Source of the DNA: Bdellovibrionaceae bacterium UBA2339
Lineage (GTDB): Bacteria > Bdellovibrionota > Bdellovibrionia > Bdellovibrionales > JAMPXM01
Length of the DNA stretch: 24,088 nt
Direction: 5' to 3'
NCBI GenBank assembly: GCA_002344785.1
Contig: DDUL01000049.1
Coordinates: forward strand, 1 to 24,088
In this document: in pieces, positions 9,257 to 17,365 of the stretch
How positions within the stretch are numbered: position 1 is the stretch's first letter
Layout of the letters: every line of letters starts with the position of its first letter
Made by a program: the position numbers and the translations under genes
Notes under the pieces: model-generated
Seen by the model: the letters and a program-made list of their open reading frames with translations, nothing else
Told to the model about the DNA's origin: nothing
Database searches by the model: none

Positions 9257-10102
9257 ATGTCGACGTTTTACGCTGCACATCGCGCAAATCGCCCCACCGC
9301 CATTCCGGTCCGCGGGAATACGCCATCTTTTTTTGTCGGTCGATTTGGGGTTCAAAGCTTGGTCATCGTCGCGATCCTGACTCTGCTCAGCGCTTGTGCC
9401 TCGACCCACAATTCGCGCAAGTCACAAGAAGACGCGGTTTTGCGTTTGCAATCGGGAACACGGTTTTTTCAAAACCAACAGTACGCAGCTGCGCTTCGCG
9501 AGTTACTGGAAGCCCAGCGCCTCGATCCACGCAATCCCACAATTCAGAACAACTTGGCGCTCACTTATTTTGTCCGCGAGCGATTTGATCTGGCCCTGAA
9601 ACATATCAATCGCGCTATTGAGTTACAGCCGCAGTATTCCGAGGCCCTCAATAATCGCGCGCGTATCCACATCGAGCGCGGCGATTATGCGCTCGCGATC
9701 GCGGATGCGAAGCGCGTGCTGGATGATTTGACGTATCCCGCGCCCGTCAAAGCCTGGAACAACATTGCCCTGGCTCACTTTCGCAAAGGCGACTTCCGCG
9801 AAGCTCGTGTCGCGACCGAGTCCGCACTTCGTGTGGATCGCCAAAATTGTTACGCACAGACACTTCACGGCCGATGTCAGCTTGAGATGAACGATCTGCA
9901 GGCGGCGGCGCAAACGCTCGACAACGCCTTGGTCGCCTGTGCCGATCAACAAGATGAAGAGGCCAGTTATTTTGCGGGGCTCGTGCAGTACAAACTCGGC
10001 AAGCACGCCGTTGCCGTGGATCGTCTTGAAAATGTCGTTCGCAAGTACCCGCAGGGCGAGTACGCCCAGCGCGCCAAGAGTCTTTTGGAAATCGTAAAGT
10101 GA
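9257..10102 (+). CDS. TPR-repeat lipoprotein, PilF/PilW-like
   Basis: The 281-residue protein has a hydrophobic N-terminal segment ending in the lipobox LLSAC (lipidated Cys 47). About five tetratricopeptide repeats follow, for example RFFQNQQYAAALRELLEA and the consensus-like ALNNRARIHIERGDYALAIA. It is expected at the inner face of the outer membrane. PilF/PilW lipoproteins are pilotins for type IV pilus secretins and are encoded just before a RodZ-like gene in gammaproteobacteria; the same pairing occurs here, which supports but does not prove this role. The start at 9257 is uncertain. It leaves a long n-region and has no Shine-Dalgarno, but lies 7 nt after a -10-like hexamer. A TTG at 9221 is an alternative. 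The rodZ-like gene follows 40 bp downstream. Confidence 0.8.
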   Translation: MSTFYAAHRANRPTAIPVRGNTPSFFVGRFGVQSLVIVAILTLLSACASTHNSRKSQEDAVLRLQSGTRFFQNQQYAAALRELLEAQRLDPRNPTIQNNLALTYFVRERFDLALKHINRAIELQPQYSEALNNRARIHIERGDYALAIADAKRVLDDLTYPAPVKAWNNIALAHFRKGDFREARVATESALRVDRQNCYAQTLHGRCQLEMNDLQAAAQTLDNALVACADQQDEEASYFAGLVQYKLGKHAVAVDRLENVVRKYPQGEYAQRAKSLLEIVK

Positions 10103-10142
10103 GCCAGTTCGCATCTCCGCGGTTCGAGAGGAAGTCAGACGC

Positions 10143-11381
10143 ATGAAGATCACGGGACAGATTTTGAAGGAGAATCGCGAACGCAAGCGGATGACGATTG
10201 CCGAAGTCTCGCTCGCCACCAAGATCACCACGAAAACCATCGCGGCCATGGAAGAAGGCACGGCCGACAATTTGCCACCGAAAACTTTTTTGCGTGGATT
10301 TGTGCGTAGCTACGCTCTGTATCTCGGTCTCGACGTCGATGAGATTTTGCGTACGTTTCATGAAGAGATGGGCTCAACACTCGCGCACCCCGCGGGCTCG
10401 GCCAAAGCCATTCCAGCGGCTGAGCTGGCTGAGAAAAATTCGCGTGCAACCGAGTCTTTAAGCCAAGAGGAAAAGCCGAGCAAAGAACGTGAAGTCTCCG
10501 GAAAGACCTCCGCATCGACCAACATGAGTCCGATGACTCACGCTTCAGTTCCACGATCGCCGGATCAAGCCGTCGAAATGGTGGCGCGAAGCGGGCAAAT
10601 CGGATTGACGAAGTATTTGATTGGCGGACTGTTCGTTGTGCTGATTGCCCTCATCATTTACTTCAAAGGCAAGATGGATTCGTACGAGAGCGAACGCGCG
10701 CCTCAAGACTCAGCGACGACTGCTGACACTCCGGATTCCACGGATCCAGCAGATTCGGGGAACGGTGACAATCCAACCGACGGTGACGGCACGCAAGATC
10801 CGCAACTCGCTCCAGGTGCAACACCTACAGAGACTCAGCCCACTTCCGCATCACCTGCCCCAACAGCCGCAACGGCGGCGACAAGTTCTCCGGCACCACT
10901 CCCCACAAGCCCGCCGGTCACCGCAACGCCACTTCCGTCGCCGACACCCAAGGCCACACCGACGCCCAAGGCGACGCCCGTCACGACACCCACGCCACTT
11001 CCGCCAACACCAAGACCTTCACCCATCGCGACGCCCTCACCGTCGCCCACTCCCAGGGCCACACCGAGCGCGACGCCAGTCGCGACGCCGGCGGCATCTC
11101 CCGCCGCCTCGCCTCGCCCATCTCCTAGCGCCACACCACGAACGGCGAAGCCGACGGAAATCCTGATTGAGGCACTCGACACGGTCGAGCTCGAGGTGAG
11201 CGTCGACAATGATCCACCTCGCAGCGTGCGCCTGCGCGCGGATCAGATTCAGGCGATTCAGGCCAAACGCAAAGCCGTCATCAGATTTTCGGATGGCGGA
11301 GCGGTGAACGTTTTGGTCAATGGCGTGGATCGTGGAGTGCCCGGAGATTTGGGCCGACCGCTTCGGGTTGAGTATCCGTAG
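10143..11381 (+). CDS. rodZ: RodZ-like helix-turn-helix membrane protein
   Basis: RodZ links the MreB cytoskeleton to the cell wall machinery. The 412-residue product shows the complete architecture: an N-terminal cytoplasmic HTH (about 1-75, ILKENRERKRMTIAEVSL and LPPKTFLRGFVRSYA), a charged linker, one transmembrane helix (about 155-174, YLIGGLFVVLIALIIYF), a long periplasmic linker, and a C-terminal DUF4115-like beta domain (about 338-412). The linker from residue 226 to 336 consists almost entirely of Pro, Thr, Ala and Ser, with repeated PTPKAT-type units, and is longer than usual. A ribosome binding site AGAGGAAG precedes the ATG. It forms an operon with the TPR lipoprotein. The identity rests on architecture and motifs. 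Confidence 0.85.
   Translation: MKITGQILKENRERKRMTIAEVSLATKITTKTIAAMEEGTADNLPPKTFLRGFVRSYALYLGLDVDEILRTFHEEMGSTLAHPAGSAKAIPAAELAEKNSRATESLSQEEKPSKEREVSGKTSASTNMSPMTHASVPRSPDQAVEMVARSGQIGLTKYLIGGLFVVLIALIIYFKGKMDSYESERAPQDSATTADTPDSTDPADSGNGDNPTDGDGTQDPQLAPGATPTETQPTSASPAPTAATAATSSPAPLPTSPPVTATPLPSPTPKATPTPKATPVTTPTPLPPTPRPSPIATPSPSPTPRATPSATPVATPAASPAASPRPSPSATPRTAKPTEILIEALDTVELEVSVDNDPPRSVRLRADQIQAIQAKRKAVIRFSDGGAVNVLVNGVDRGVPGDLGRPLRVEYP
10818..11150 (+). repeat. Pro/Thr/Ala/Ser low-complexity tract in rodZ
   Basis: About 111 codons encode an imperfect repetition of units such as TPKATP, SPTPRATP and TPVATP, for example around 10945-10990. It is the periplasmic linker of the RodZ-like protein. 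Such tracts change length easily by slippage. The composition also creates a long open frame on the opposite strand (10835-11209) that is not a gene. Confidence 0.85.
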
Positions 11382-11421
11382 TTGATCGCGAAGCTTCGCA
11401 GGCCATTGAGGAATTAATCAC

Positions 11422-12981
11422 TTGAGCAACTCGAGCACATTGAGGCATTCAACCGCTGGGGCCAAGCCTGATCTGGAGTGCGCGAAACCATCGCGCACTT
11501 CAATTTCTTTGGCTTGGGAAAAGTTGAGCGAGGCCACGGCCACGCAAGCTTGGTGGTGGATTTGGCTCTGCAGCCTTGGGCTGAAACTCGTTCTCGCGGC
11601 TCTCATTCCGCTCTCCAATGACGAGGCCTACTACCGGATTTGGGGATTGCTACCGCAACTCTCCTACTACGATCATCCGCCCATGGTGGGTTGGCTCTTT
11701 AGTTTAGGCGTGCAACTCCCCGGCGCAGAAGCGTGGCCAGGAATCACTCGTTGGCCAGCTGTGTTGCTCGGTCATTTCACCTGGTTGATGTGGAATAAAC
11801 TTCTGCGATTTTCAACCACGGCGCGCCAGCGACTGATCGTGCTGCTGGTGATTCTGCTGTCGCCACTTTTCGGACTTGGATCTTTGATCGTCACGCCCGA
11901 CCTACCGCTTGTGGCCACCTGGACACTCGCACTTCTCGCCATCCAGAAGTTTGCACTTCGACCATCATCCCTACGGGCCATTGGCGTCGGAAGCACGATG
12001 GGACTGGCGTTCTGTGCCAAGTATCACGCGGTCTTGCTCGCGCCCATCGCCCTGCTGGTGTTCTTCCTCTCGCCTCGATTTCAGTCCGAGTCATTCATCT
12101 CGAAGTTCAAGCAAGCTTCGCTCGCCCTGATCAGCGGACTGGTTTTCTCAGCGCCGGTTTTGCTCTGGAACATGGAGCACGATTGGATTTCATTCCGATT
12201 TCAGCTTTCTCACGGACTTGAAGCGCGAGCACCACAGCTTCAACAAGTCCTTCAACAAGTGGGCGAGTATGTCGGCGGCCAGCTCCTGCTCTTATCACCT
12301 CTCGTCTGGTTCTGGGCCTGGAGACGAGAACACCCGCGATCGCTTCGCATACTGCACCTCGCCTCGTGGCCGATTTTGATTTTCTTTTTGTGGACTTCGA
12401 CCCGCTCTCACGTTGAAGCCAATTGGCCGATCATCGCGCACTTCCCTTTGCTGACCCTCGGCGCTCTGCAAGCTGTTGAATCCATCCGAGGTCGACGCGT
12501 GCTGATCGCCACACTCGCACTCTGGATTTCGTTGTCTGGTCTTGCGCTCCACCAGGCATTTTTCCCACACCAGAAGCTGTTCGGAATTCCCGCGGAGAAT
12601 CACAAGACATATGAGTTCGTACGCTATGCCGAGATTCTCCCTGCACTTCGCTCGCAGATCGACGCGACTCGACCGACATTTGCGTCGTCCTATCAAATGG
12701 CCGCGGACTTGAGCCTTCGCAGCGGGGAATTGTTCTGCAAGCTCTCCGGCTACAATCGTCGCGACTTCTTTGATTTTCTCGATCAATGCCATCCTCTCAA
12801 GGCCCGACCGCAAGCTGCGAATGCACCGACGGACTCTGTGCCGCAAGAATTCCAAGTCATCGTCGACGAAGAAGGACATTGGCCAAGCTGGATTCACGAA
12901 TTTGGTTATGTTCGCAAGGCTGAACAGGCCCTCACGGGTCGCTTCAAGCTTGTGATCTTCAAGCGGGAGAGTCGCACATGA
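11422..12981 (+). CDS. Membrane glycosyltransferase, GT39/ArnT-like
   Basis: The 519-residue integral membrane protein resembles the ArnT/PMT family, which transfers sugars from polyprenyl phosphate to lipid A, glycans or proteins outside the cytoplasmic membrane. After a hydrophilic lead of about 45 residues comes a first membrane helix, then the family signature SNDEAYY (65-71, acidic D67/E68 in the first periplasmic loop) and YYDHPPMVGW (82-91). Many hydrophobic helices follow (for example LIVLLVILLSPLFGLGSLIV) and then a soluble C-terminal part of about 130 residues. The start is TTG, preceded by GAGGAA at 8 nt; no in-frame ATG occurs before the family signature. The acceptor is unknown. 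The PHP-like gene follows 13 bp later, likely in one operon. Confidence 0.83.
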   Translation: MSNSSTLRHSTAGAKPDLECAKPSRTSISLAWEKLSEATATQAWWWIWLCSLGLKLVLAALIPLSNDEAYYRIWGLLPQLSYYDHPPMVGWLFSLGVQLPGAEAWPGITRWPAVLLGHFTWLMWNKLLRFSTTARQRLIVLLVILLSPLFGLGSLIVTPDLPLVATWTLALLAIQKFALRPSSLRAIGVGSTMGLAFCAKYHAVLLAPIALLVFFLSPRFQSESFISKFKQASLALISGLVFSAPVLLWNMEHDWISFRFQLSHGLEARAPQLQQVLQQVGEYVGGQLLLLSPLVWFWAWRREHPRSLRILHLASWPILIFFLWTSTRSHVEANWPIIAHFPLLTLGALQAVESIRGRRVLIATLALWISLSGLALHQAFFPHQKLFGIPAENHKTYEFVRYAEILPALRSQIDATRPTFASSYQMAADLSLRSGELFCKLSGYNRRDFFDFLDQCHPLKARPQAANAPTDSVPQEFQVIVDEEGHWPSWIHEFGYVRKAEQALTGRFKLVIFKRESRT

Positions 12982-12994
12982 AAGTAGGCCGCTG

Positions 12995-14305
12995 ATGCGA
13001 AAACTCCTCTTCTTTGCCGCCTCCGCACTCGCGCTGTTTGCCTACGTCGTCACGCTGTCTTTGCACAATCCCGCCATCATCAGCGACGATCTTGAACCTC
13101 CCAACTTTCCCGGCTTTCACGATTATCGTGGCGTCATCAATGTTCAGAGCACCAACTCCAGTGGCTTTGAGTCGGCGACCGAACTGCTGCGCAAGGCTCA
13201 AGACGCCAAGCTCGACTTCATCGTTTTCACAGAGCTCAACGACTTCACGGGTCGTCGCGGTTTGGCCGGATGGAATCGTCAAACTTTCGTGATTCAAGGC
13301 AAGAAATTCGGTTACGTCGAATCGCGAGTGATCAGCCTAGGCAGCGAAGCTCTCGAGGCAGCGGAGTCACTCGGCCAAGCGCAAACCATGATCGCCGATT
13401 ATCTCTCTCGTCCTGAAACGAGCAACAGCGTATCCGCTACGGATCGCCTGCTATTGACTCGACCGCCTGATGCCAAAAGCAAATGGGACTCCAGCATACT
13501 TCCTGGAGTATCAGGACTTGAAGCGATCAACCTCCATAGCGTCGCTCACGCAGCACTGCACGATGCGCCGGCCTCCTTCATCTGGAGTTCGATGATCTAT
13601 CCCTTCAACTCGAAGCTCGCCGCACTTCGACTGTTTGCCGATCTCGGCAACTCATCTCCCGAGTTCGAAGAGATCGATCGCTTGGCGAAGGATCGACCTG
13701 TATTCGCGACACTGGGATCAGACGTCGGACGTCCCTTTCAACTGTTTGGAATTCCATTGCGACTGCCAACAGCCGAAGTCTTGTTTCGTCTCGCTTCAAA
13801 TCATCTTCTGCTGCGAAGTGAGCTCACCGGCGAGCCCGAAAGTGATCGTCGAAAGATTCTCTTGGGCATCGCCCAAGGGCAGACCTATCTGGCGCTCGAT
13901 GCGATCGGAAATCCAAAAGGCTTTGCGGCTTGGTACGAAGACGACTCAGGAAACTATCCCATCGGTTCGCGTGTGACGTGGCGAAAGGCCGGGGGCCGTC
14001 TGTCAGTTCGACTTCCAAAACGACCCAACACTCCGTTTGAAACGGCGATCCTTCGCGACGGACAAGTGGTGATGACGTCCAACTCCGTCGACACACAATA
14101 CGCCGTCAATCAGCCTGGCGTGTATCGCATCGTCGTCCGCGCTTTCCTCTCACCCAGTTTGTTTGATGGAGGCCGATGGCTTCCTTGGATTTGGACAAAT
14201 CCCATCACTTTGTTGGAACGCGGACCCGCCAGCGAGGGAAAGTCTGAACTGGATCAAAAGCCTCGCCCCAAACGGTCTGGCAAGCCAAGCGCTCGCAAGC
14301 GCTGA
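12995..14305 (+). CDS. Membrane-anchored PHP-like protein, probably catalytically dead
   Basis: The 436-residue protein starts with a transmembrane or signal segment (LLFFAASALALFAYVV). A domain arranged like the polymerase/histidinol-phosphatase (PHP) metallohydrolases follows, and then a beta-rich tail ending in a PWIWTNPI motif seen in secreted PHP proteins. The usual metal ligands are substituted. The HxH motif (YRGxxHxHS) reads YRGVINVQS (N49, Q51), the TDH motif reads TELND (79-83), the HPF motif reads IYPFN (Y202), and SDxH reads GSDVG (242-245, only Asp kept). The fold is inferred from the spacing of these motifs. It is likely a binding or scaffolding pseudoenzyme outside the membrane. 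The Lys/Arg-rich C-terminus overlaps the convergent ferredoxin gene by 101 bp. The substrate is unknown. Confidence 0.65.
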   Translation: MRKLLFFAASALALFAYVVTLSLHNPAIISDDLEPPNFPGFHDYRGVINVQSTNSSGFESATELLRKAQDAKLDFIVFTELNDFTGRRGLAGWNRQTFVIQGKKFGYVESRVISLGSEALEAAESLGQAQTMIADYLSRPETSNSVSATDRLLLTRPPDAKSKWDSSILPGVSGLEAINLHSVAHAALHDAPASFIWSSMIYPFNSKLAALRLFADLGNSSPEFEEIDRLAKDRPVFATLGSDVGRPFQLFGIPLRLPTAEVLFRLASNHLLLRSELTGEPESDRRKILLGIAQGQTYLALDAIGNPKGFAAWYEDDSGNYPIGSRVTWRKAGGRLSVRLPKRPNTPFETAILRDGQVVMTSNSVDTQYAVNQPGVYRIVVRAFLSPSLFDGGRWLPWIWTNPITLLERGPASEGKSELDQKPRPKRSGKPSARKR

Positions 14306-14609
14306 AACCGCGGTCCGCGCGCATTTCTGCTTCGATTTCCGTTGGGGCGTTGGGCCCGCCCTCGAGGGGCTCCCATTCGAGATAAACTCGACAAGTGCCA
14401 CAACTACCCATGCCTCCGCATGAATGTGAGATTTCCACGGAGTTTTCCACGGCAATATCCAGAAGACTTCGCGACACAACGCCGGGCTGAACTTCCCGAA
14501 TGAGGCTTAACTCATTGTCCGCACTTGTCACCTTGGATTCGCAGGGCGACGCCTCTGAGAAATCCATGAAGAAATCGATCTGCCCGCTTGCCTGTTTCGC
14601 ACCACGCAT
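14205..14609 (-). CDS. 2Fe-2S ferredoxin
   Basis: This small electron carrier of the plant/adrenodoxin-type [2Fe-2S] family has 134 residues counted from the ATG at 14609. The cluster ligands are C64, C70, C73 (C-GGMGS-C-GT-C) and C110 in ERLACQT, preceded by LLDIAVENSVEISHSC, a typical beta-grasp entry. The partner reductase is not in the window. An ATG at 14618 is also possible, but the ATG at 14609 lies exactly 7 nt after an extended -10 (TGCTAGAAT). It also starts ATGCGT, mirroring the divergent exonuclease start. No Shine-Dalgarno is seen for either. The 3' end, including the codon of C110, overlaps the PHP-like gene tail to tail. Confidence 0.85.
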   Translation of the reverse strand: MRGAKQASGQIDFFMDFSEASPCESKVTSADNELSLIREVQPGVVSRSLLDIAVENSVEISHSCGGMGSCGTCRVYLEWEPLEGGPNAPTEIEAEMRADRGFSACERLACQTVWGEAFDPVQTFPRWRVRVPTK

Positions 14610-14630
14610 GTCACACATTCTAGCATGCGT
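14604..14630. repeat. Inverted repeat containing both divergent start codons
   Basis: ACGCATG (14604-14610) and CATGCGT (14624-14630) are exact inverted 7-mers separated by 13 bp. Each arm contains the start codon and second codon (ATG CGT, Met-Arg) of one of the two divergent genes. The symmetry may follow from shared first codons or may be an operator. Confidence 0.7.
14617..14625 (-). promoter_or_regulatory. Extended -10 promoter element for the ferredoxin gene
   Basis: On the minus strand TGCTAGAAT combines a TGn extension with TAGAAT (5/6 match to TATAAT). It ends 7 nt before the ATG at 14609, so the transcript would be leaderless. No good -35 is visible, as is common for extended -10 promoters. 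It overlaps the start of the divergent exonuclease gene. Confidence 0.5.
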
Positions 14631-15245
14631 TTCATCGCCTTTGACCTCGAAACAACAGGTACCTTAGCTGGCGTCGATCAGATTGTGGAAATCGGGGCCG
14701 TTCGCTTTGATGCGTCCGGAGATCCCGAAACGATTTTCACAACCTTGATCCAGCCCACGATCTCGATGCCGCCTGACGCCACTCGGGTCAACGGCATCAC
14801 GGACGACATGTTGGTCGGCAAACCTCGTGTTGAAGATGTCTTGGACGCCTTTGCGGACTTCTGTGGTGACGACATCGTGGTGGCGCACAACGCGGCCTTC
14901 GATGCGCAGTTTCTGACTGCCGATATTAAAAAGTTCGAGTCCAAAGCGCCCCGAGGCGTGATTCTGGACACTCTACCATTGGCGAGAAAAGTCTATCCGG
15001 GCTTAGCCAATTACAAGCTCGGCACTCTGGTTCAGCACTTGGGAATTCCCTCGTCCAACTTCCATCGCGCTGAAGAAGACGCGATCTACTGCGGTCACTT
15101 GTTCGCAAAAATGCTCCAGCGACTGACACAACCCCACGCGCCCAGCTTGGCGACACTGATCAGTTTGACGGGCAAACCCGAACAGCGTTTCCCGCAGATC
15201 GAGCGCAAGCCGAAACAACAAGACTTGTTTTCGATGTCGCTCTAA
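14625..15245 (+). CDS. DnaQ-like 3'-5' exonuclease (DEDDh)
   Basis: The 206-residue protein is a stand-alone exonuclease of the DNA polymerase III epsilon type. The DEDDh catalytic residues are D7 and E9 (FDLETTG), D93 (HNAAFDAQF), and H147 with D152 (HRAEEDA). The C-terminus holds QQDLF (198-202), which matches the pentameric beta-clamp-binding consensus and supports a role at the replication or repair fork. No polymerase domain is present. The ATG has no Shine-Dalgarno and lies 15 bp from the divergent ferredoxin ATG. The stop is 2 bp from the 3' end of the convergent nadE gene. It could be the replicative proofreader or a separate repair nuclease. Confidence 0.88.
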   Translation: MRFIAFDLETTGTLAGVDQIVEIGAVRFDASGDPETIFTTLIQPTISMPPDATRVNGITDDMLVGKPRVEDVLDAFADFCGDDIVVAHNAAFDAQFLTADIKKFESKAPRGVILDTLPLARKVYPGLANYKLGTLVQHLGIPSSNFHRAEEDAIYCGHLFAKMLQRLTQPHAPSLATLISLTGKPEQRFPQIERKPKQQDLFSMSL

Positions 15246-15247
15246 CT

Positions 15248-16900
15248 CTAGCCTTCAAATTTTCCGGCGATGGGCATGCGTCGCCCGCGACCGAAGGCGT
15301 GATCCGAAACTTTCAATACTGGCGGCGCCTGCCAACGCTTGAACTCGCTCTTCGCAAGCGCACGCACCAGCCACTTTTCGGTTTTGTTCTTCGCGAGCTT
15401 TCGCTTCTGCACGATGTTCTCTACGGCGGCATCCAGCTCTTCATAAGGCGGCAGTGAGTCCTGATCTTTTTGATTGGGCCTGAGCTCCGCGCTGGGAGGG
15501 CGATCAATGATGAATCTCGGGATCAACTCTTCTCCGGCAGACTCGTACTGACGATTGTAGTACTCAGCCAAGGCGTAGACTTCTCTCTTGAGAAGATCGC
15601 CCAGCGGCGCCAAGCCCCCGCACTGATCTCCATACAGCGTTGTGTATCCGGCGGCATACTCGGACTTGTTGCCCGTATTGAGAAGCAAGCTTCCGTGAGC
15701 GTTCGCCACGGCCATAAGCAGCGTGCCGCGAATTCGTGCCTGAAGATTTTCATGAACGATGCCGAAATCACTCAACCCCAAAGCATCCCGCACGGATTCC
15801 GACATCGTTTTGAAAGTCGACTCTATGGGCATGTTCAACATTCGAATACCCAAGCGACGTCCTAGGGTCTGCGCCACTTCCAAGCTTCGCGGATCATTGA
15901 AGGGTCCCGGCATGGTGATCGCGGTGACGGATTGTGGCCCCAACGCATCGACGGATAAACAAGCCACGACAGCGCTATCAATGCCTCCGCTCAAACCAAA
16001 GTGGACTTTGCTCATGCCGGTCTTGCGCGCGAAATCTCGAATGCCCAACACCAAAGCTCGACGCAACACTTCGATGTCTTCGACGGCCGGGCGATCACCT
16101 GTCTCACCGGTGATCCAGTCATAGACGCCAAGATCCTCTTCACAAGCGGCGAGGCGACTCAGGCATTTTCCTTCGGCGCTGAACACCATGGAACGTCCGT
16201 CAAAGATGAGCTCGTCTTGAGCGCCCACCATGTTGACGTACAAAACCGGAGCGCGAAAATGTTGCGCGGTCCGCTTGATGATTTCTTCGCGGGCGATGAG
16301 TTTGGTGCGCGTGAAGGGCGAGCCGCTCATGTTGATGAACAAGTCTGTTCCTCGGCGCGGCAGTTTGCGGATCGAAGGATCACCGTCCAACCAACCCCAC
16401 ATGTCTTCGCAAATCGAAACGCGCAGCTTGCGTCCCTTCCACTTCACCAGACCAGAAAGTTTGGCGCCGGCCTGAAGGTGTCGAGCCTCATCAAAGACAT
16501 CATAGTTGGGGAGGCGGTGCTTCGAGATGATCTGCGGCCTTTGGCCTCGCACCAAGAAAACTGCCGAATTAAAGTAGGGACGCCGCGAGAGTGATCCTGC
16601 TTGCAGTCGCGAGTCCGCTTTCACCGTGCTGCTGCGACCCGCGGCGGTGATCGCGCCCAACAATACGCCCACGCCTTTGGGAAGTCGTCGATGCAAATCT
16701 CGTAGTGCCTTGGTCTGCTGCGTGACGAAGTCTTCGCGCTCTAACAAATCATTCGGCGGATAGCCGGCGAGAGAGAGTTCGGGAAAGACGATCAAGTCGC
16801 AACGGCGAGCCTGCGCGCGCGCGACAAACTCCAGCATCTTTTCGGCGTTCGCACTGAAGTCGCCGAGTGTGGAATTGATTTGGGCAAGAGCGATTCTCAT
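15248..16900 (-). CDS. nadE: Glutamine-dependent NAD(+) synthetase
   Basis: NadE catalyses the last step of NAD synthesis, amidation of deamido-NAD using glutamine and ATP. The 550-residue length fits the two-domain bacterial form. The N-terminal nitrilase-type glutaminase has the triad E41 (FPELSLAGYPPNDLL), K127 (SKHRLPNYDVFDE) and C164 (VSICEDMWG). The C-terminal synthetase has the ATP pyrophosphatase loop SGGIDS (304-309) and LLNTGNKSEYAAGYTTLYGD. The start at 16900 directly precedes MRIALAQINSTLGD, the usual N-terminus. No clear ribosome binding site is seen. A short CGACG/CGTCG hairpin (16904-16920) fills the 21-bp gap to the upstream DUF2203 gene. The two are probably co-transcribed. 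Confidence 0.96.
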   Translation of the reverse strand: MRIALAQINSTLGDFSANAEKMLEFVARAQARRCDLIVFPELSLAGYPPNDLLEREDFVTQQTKALRDLHRRLPKGVGVLLGAITAAGRSSTVKADSRLQAGSLSRRPYFNSAVFLVRGQRPQIISKHRLPNYDVFDEARHLQAGAKLSGLVKWKGRKLRVSICEDMWGWLDGDPSIRKLPRRGTDLFINMSGSPFTRTKLIAREEIIKRTAQHFRAPVLYVNMVGAQDELIFDGRSMVFSAEGKCLSRLAACEEDLGVYDWITGETGDRPAVEDIEVLRRALVLGIRDFARKTGMSKVHFGLSGGIDSAVVACLSVDALGPQSVTAITMPGPFNDPRSLEVAQTLGRRLGIRMLNMPIESTFKTMSESVRDALGLSDFGIVHENLQARIRGTLLMAVANAHGSLLLNTGNKSEYAAGYTTLYGDQCGGLAPLGDLLKREVYALAEYYNRQYESAGEELIPRFIIDRPPSAELRPNQKDQDSLPPYEELDAAVENIVQKRKLAKNKTEKWLVRALAKSEFKRWQAPPVLKVSDHAFGRGRRMPIAGKFEG

Positions 16901-16921
16901 AGACGACGAAGATTACGTCGC

Positions 16922-17365
16922 TCAGAGCCGCCCGTCCAACTGAGAATGCGATCCGGACTCGAGATCATGATCCCGAACTTCGATGCTGGAGAGTCGCACG
17001 CGTTTGGAGAAACCATCGCGGTAAGCATGCCAGTACTCGATGTTGCGCTCAGGATACTTCCAACAGTAGTAGCCGTCGCCTGAGTCGAAATCCGCCAGCC
17101 AAAGTCCCTTGGGAACTCCGCCGAGCTTTTGAATCTTGGACTGCCACTCTTGAATCAAGCGGCCAGCTTCAGCTTCCAGCGCTTCGGCATCTTGGCCTGA
17201 GGCTGAAGAAGCCGCCGGACCGTGATCGAGCTTGTGAATGAGTGATTGCACGCGTTCCGAATAGGACTTCGTCAACTTAAAGACGATCGGCAAAAGCGCC
17301 CGTGCCTCTTCGAGATTGAACACGCTACGTCGATTGATTCCGACCACTTCCGACAAGCTCTCCAT
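16922..17365 (-). CDS. DUF2203 family protein
   Basis: The 147-residue soluble protein matches the pattern of the uncharacterised DUF2203 family: an N-terminal FNLEEARALLPIVFKL motif (about 16-31), a helical middle part with a conserved W in LIQEWQSKIQKLGGVPKGLW, then LADFDSGDGYYCWKYPERNIEYWHA and a GFSKRV ending. Its function is unknown, and no catalytic motif is evident. Its start follows a G-rich stretch (GGGGGG) about 6 nt upstream. It lies immediately upstream of nadE on the same strand, 21 bp apart. The C-terminal tail is Ser/His/Asp-rich and looks unstructured. Confidence 0.8.
   Translation of the reverse strand: MESLSEVVGINRRSVFNLEEARALLPIVFKLTKSYSERVQSLIHKLDHGPAASSASGQDAEALEAEAGRLIQEWQSKIQKLGGVPKGLWLADFDSGDGYYCWKYPERNIEYWHAYRDGFSKRVRLSSIEVRDHDLESGSHSQLDGRL

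Noticed and set aside
10835..11209. Gly/Val-rich repetitive minus-strand open frame
   Set aside because: It is the mirror image of the Pro/Thr-rich rodZ linker; repetitive composition alone keeps it open.
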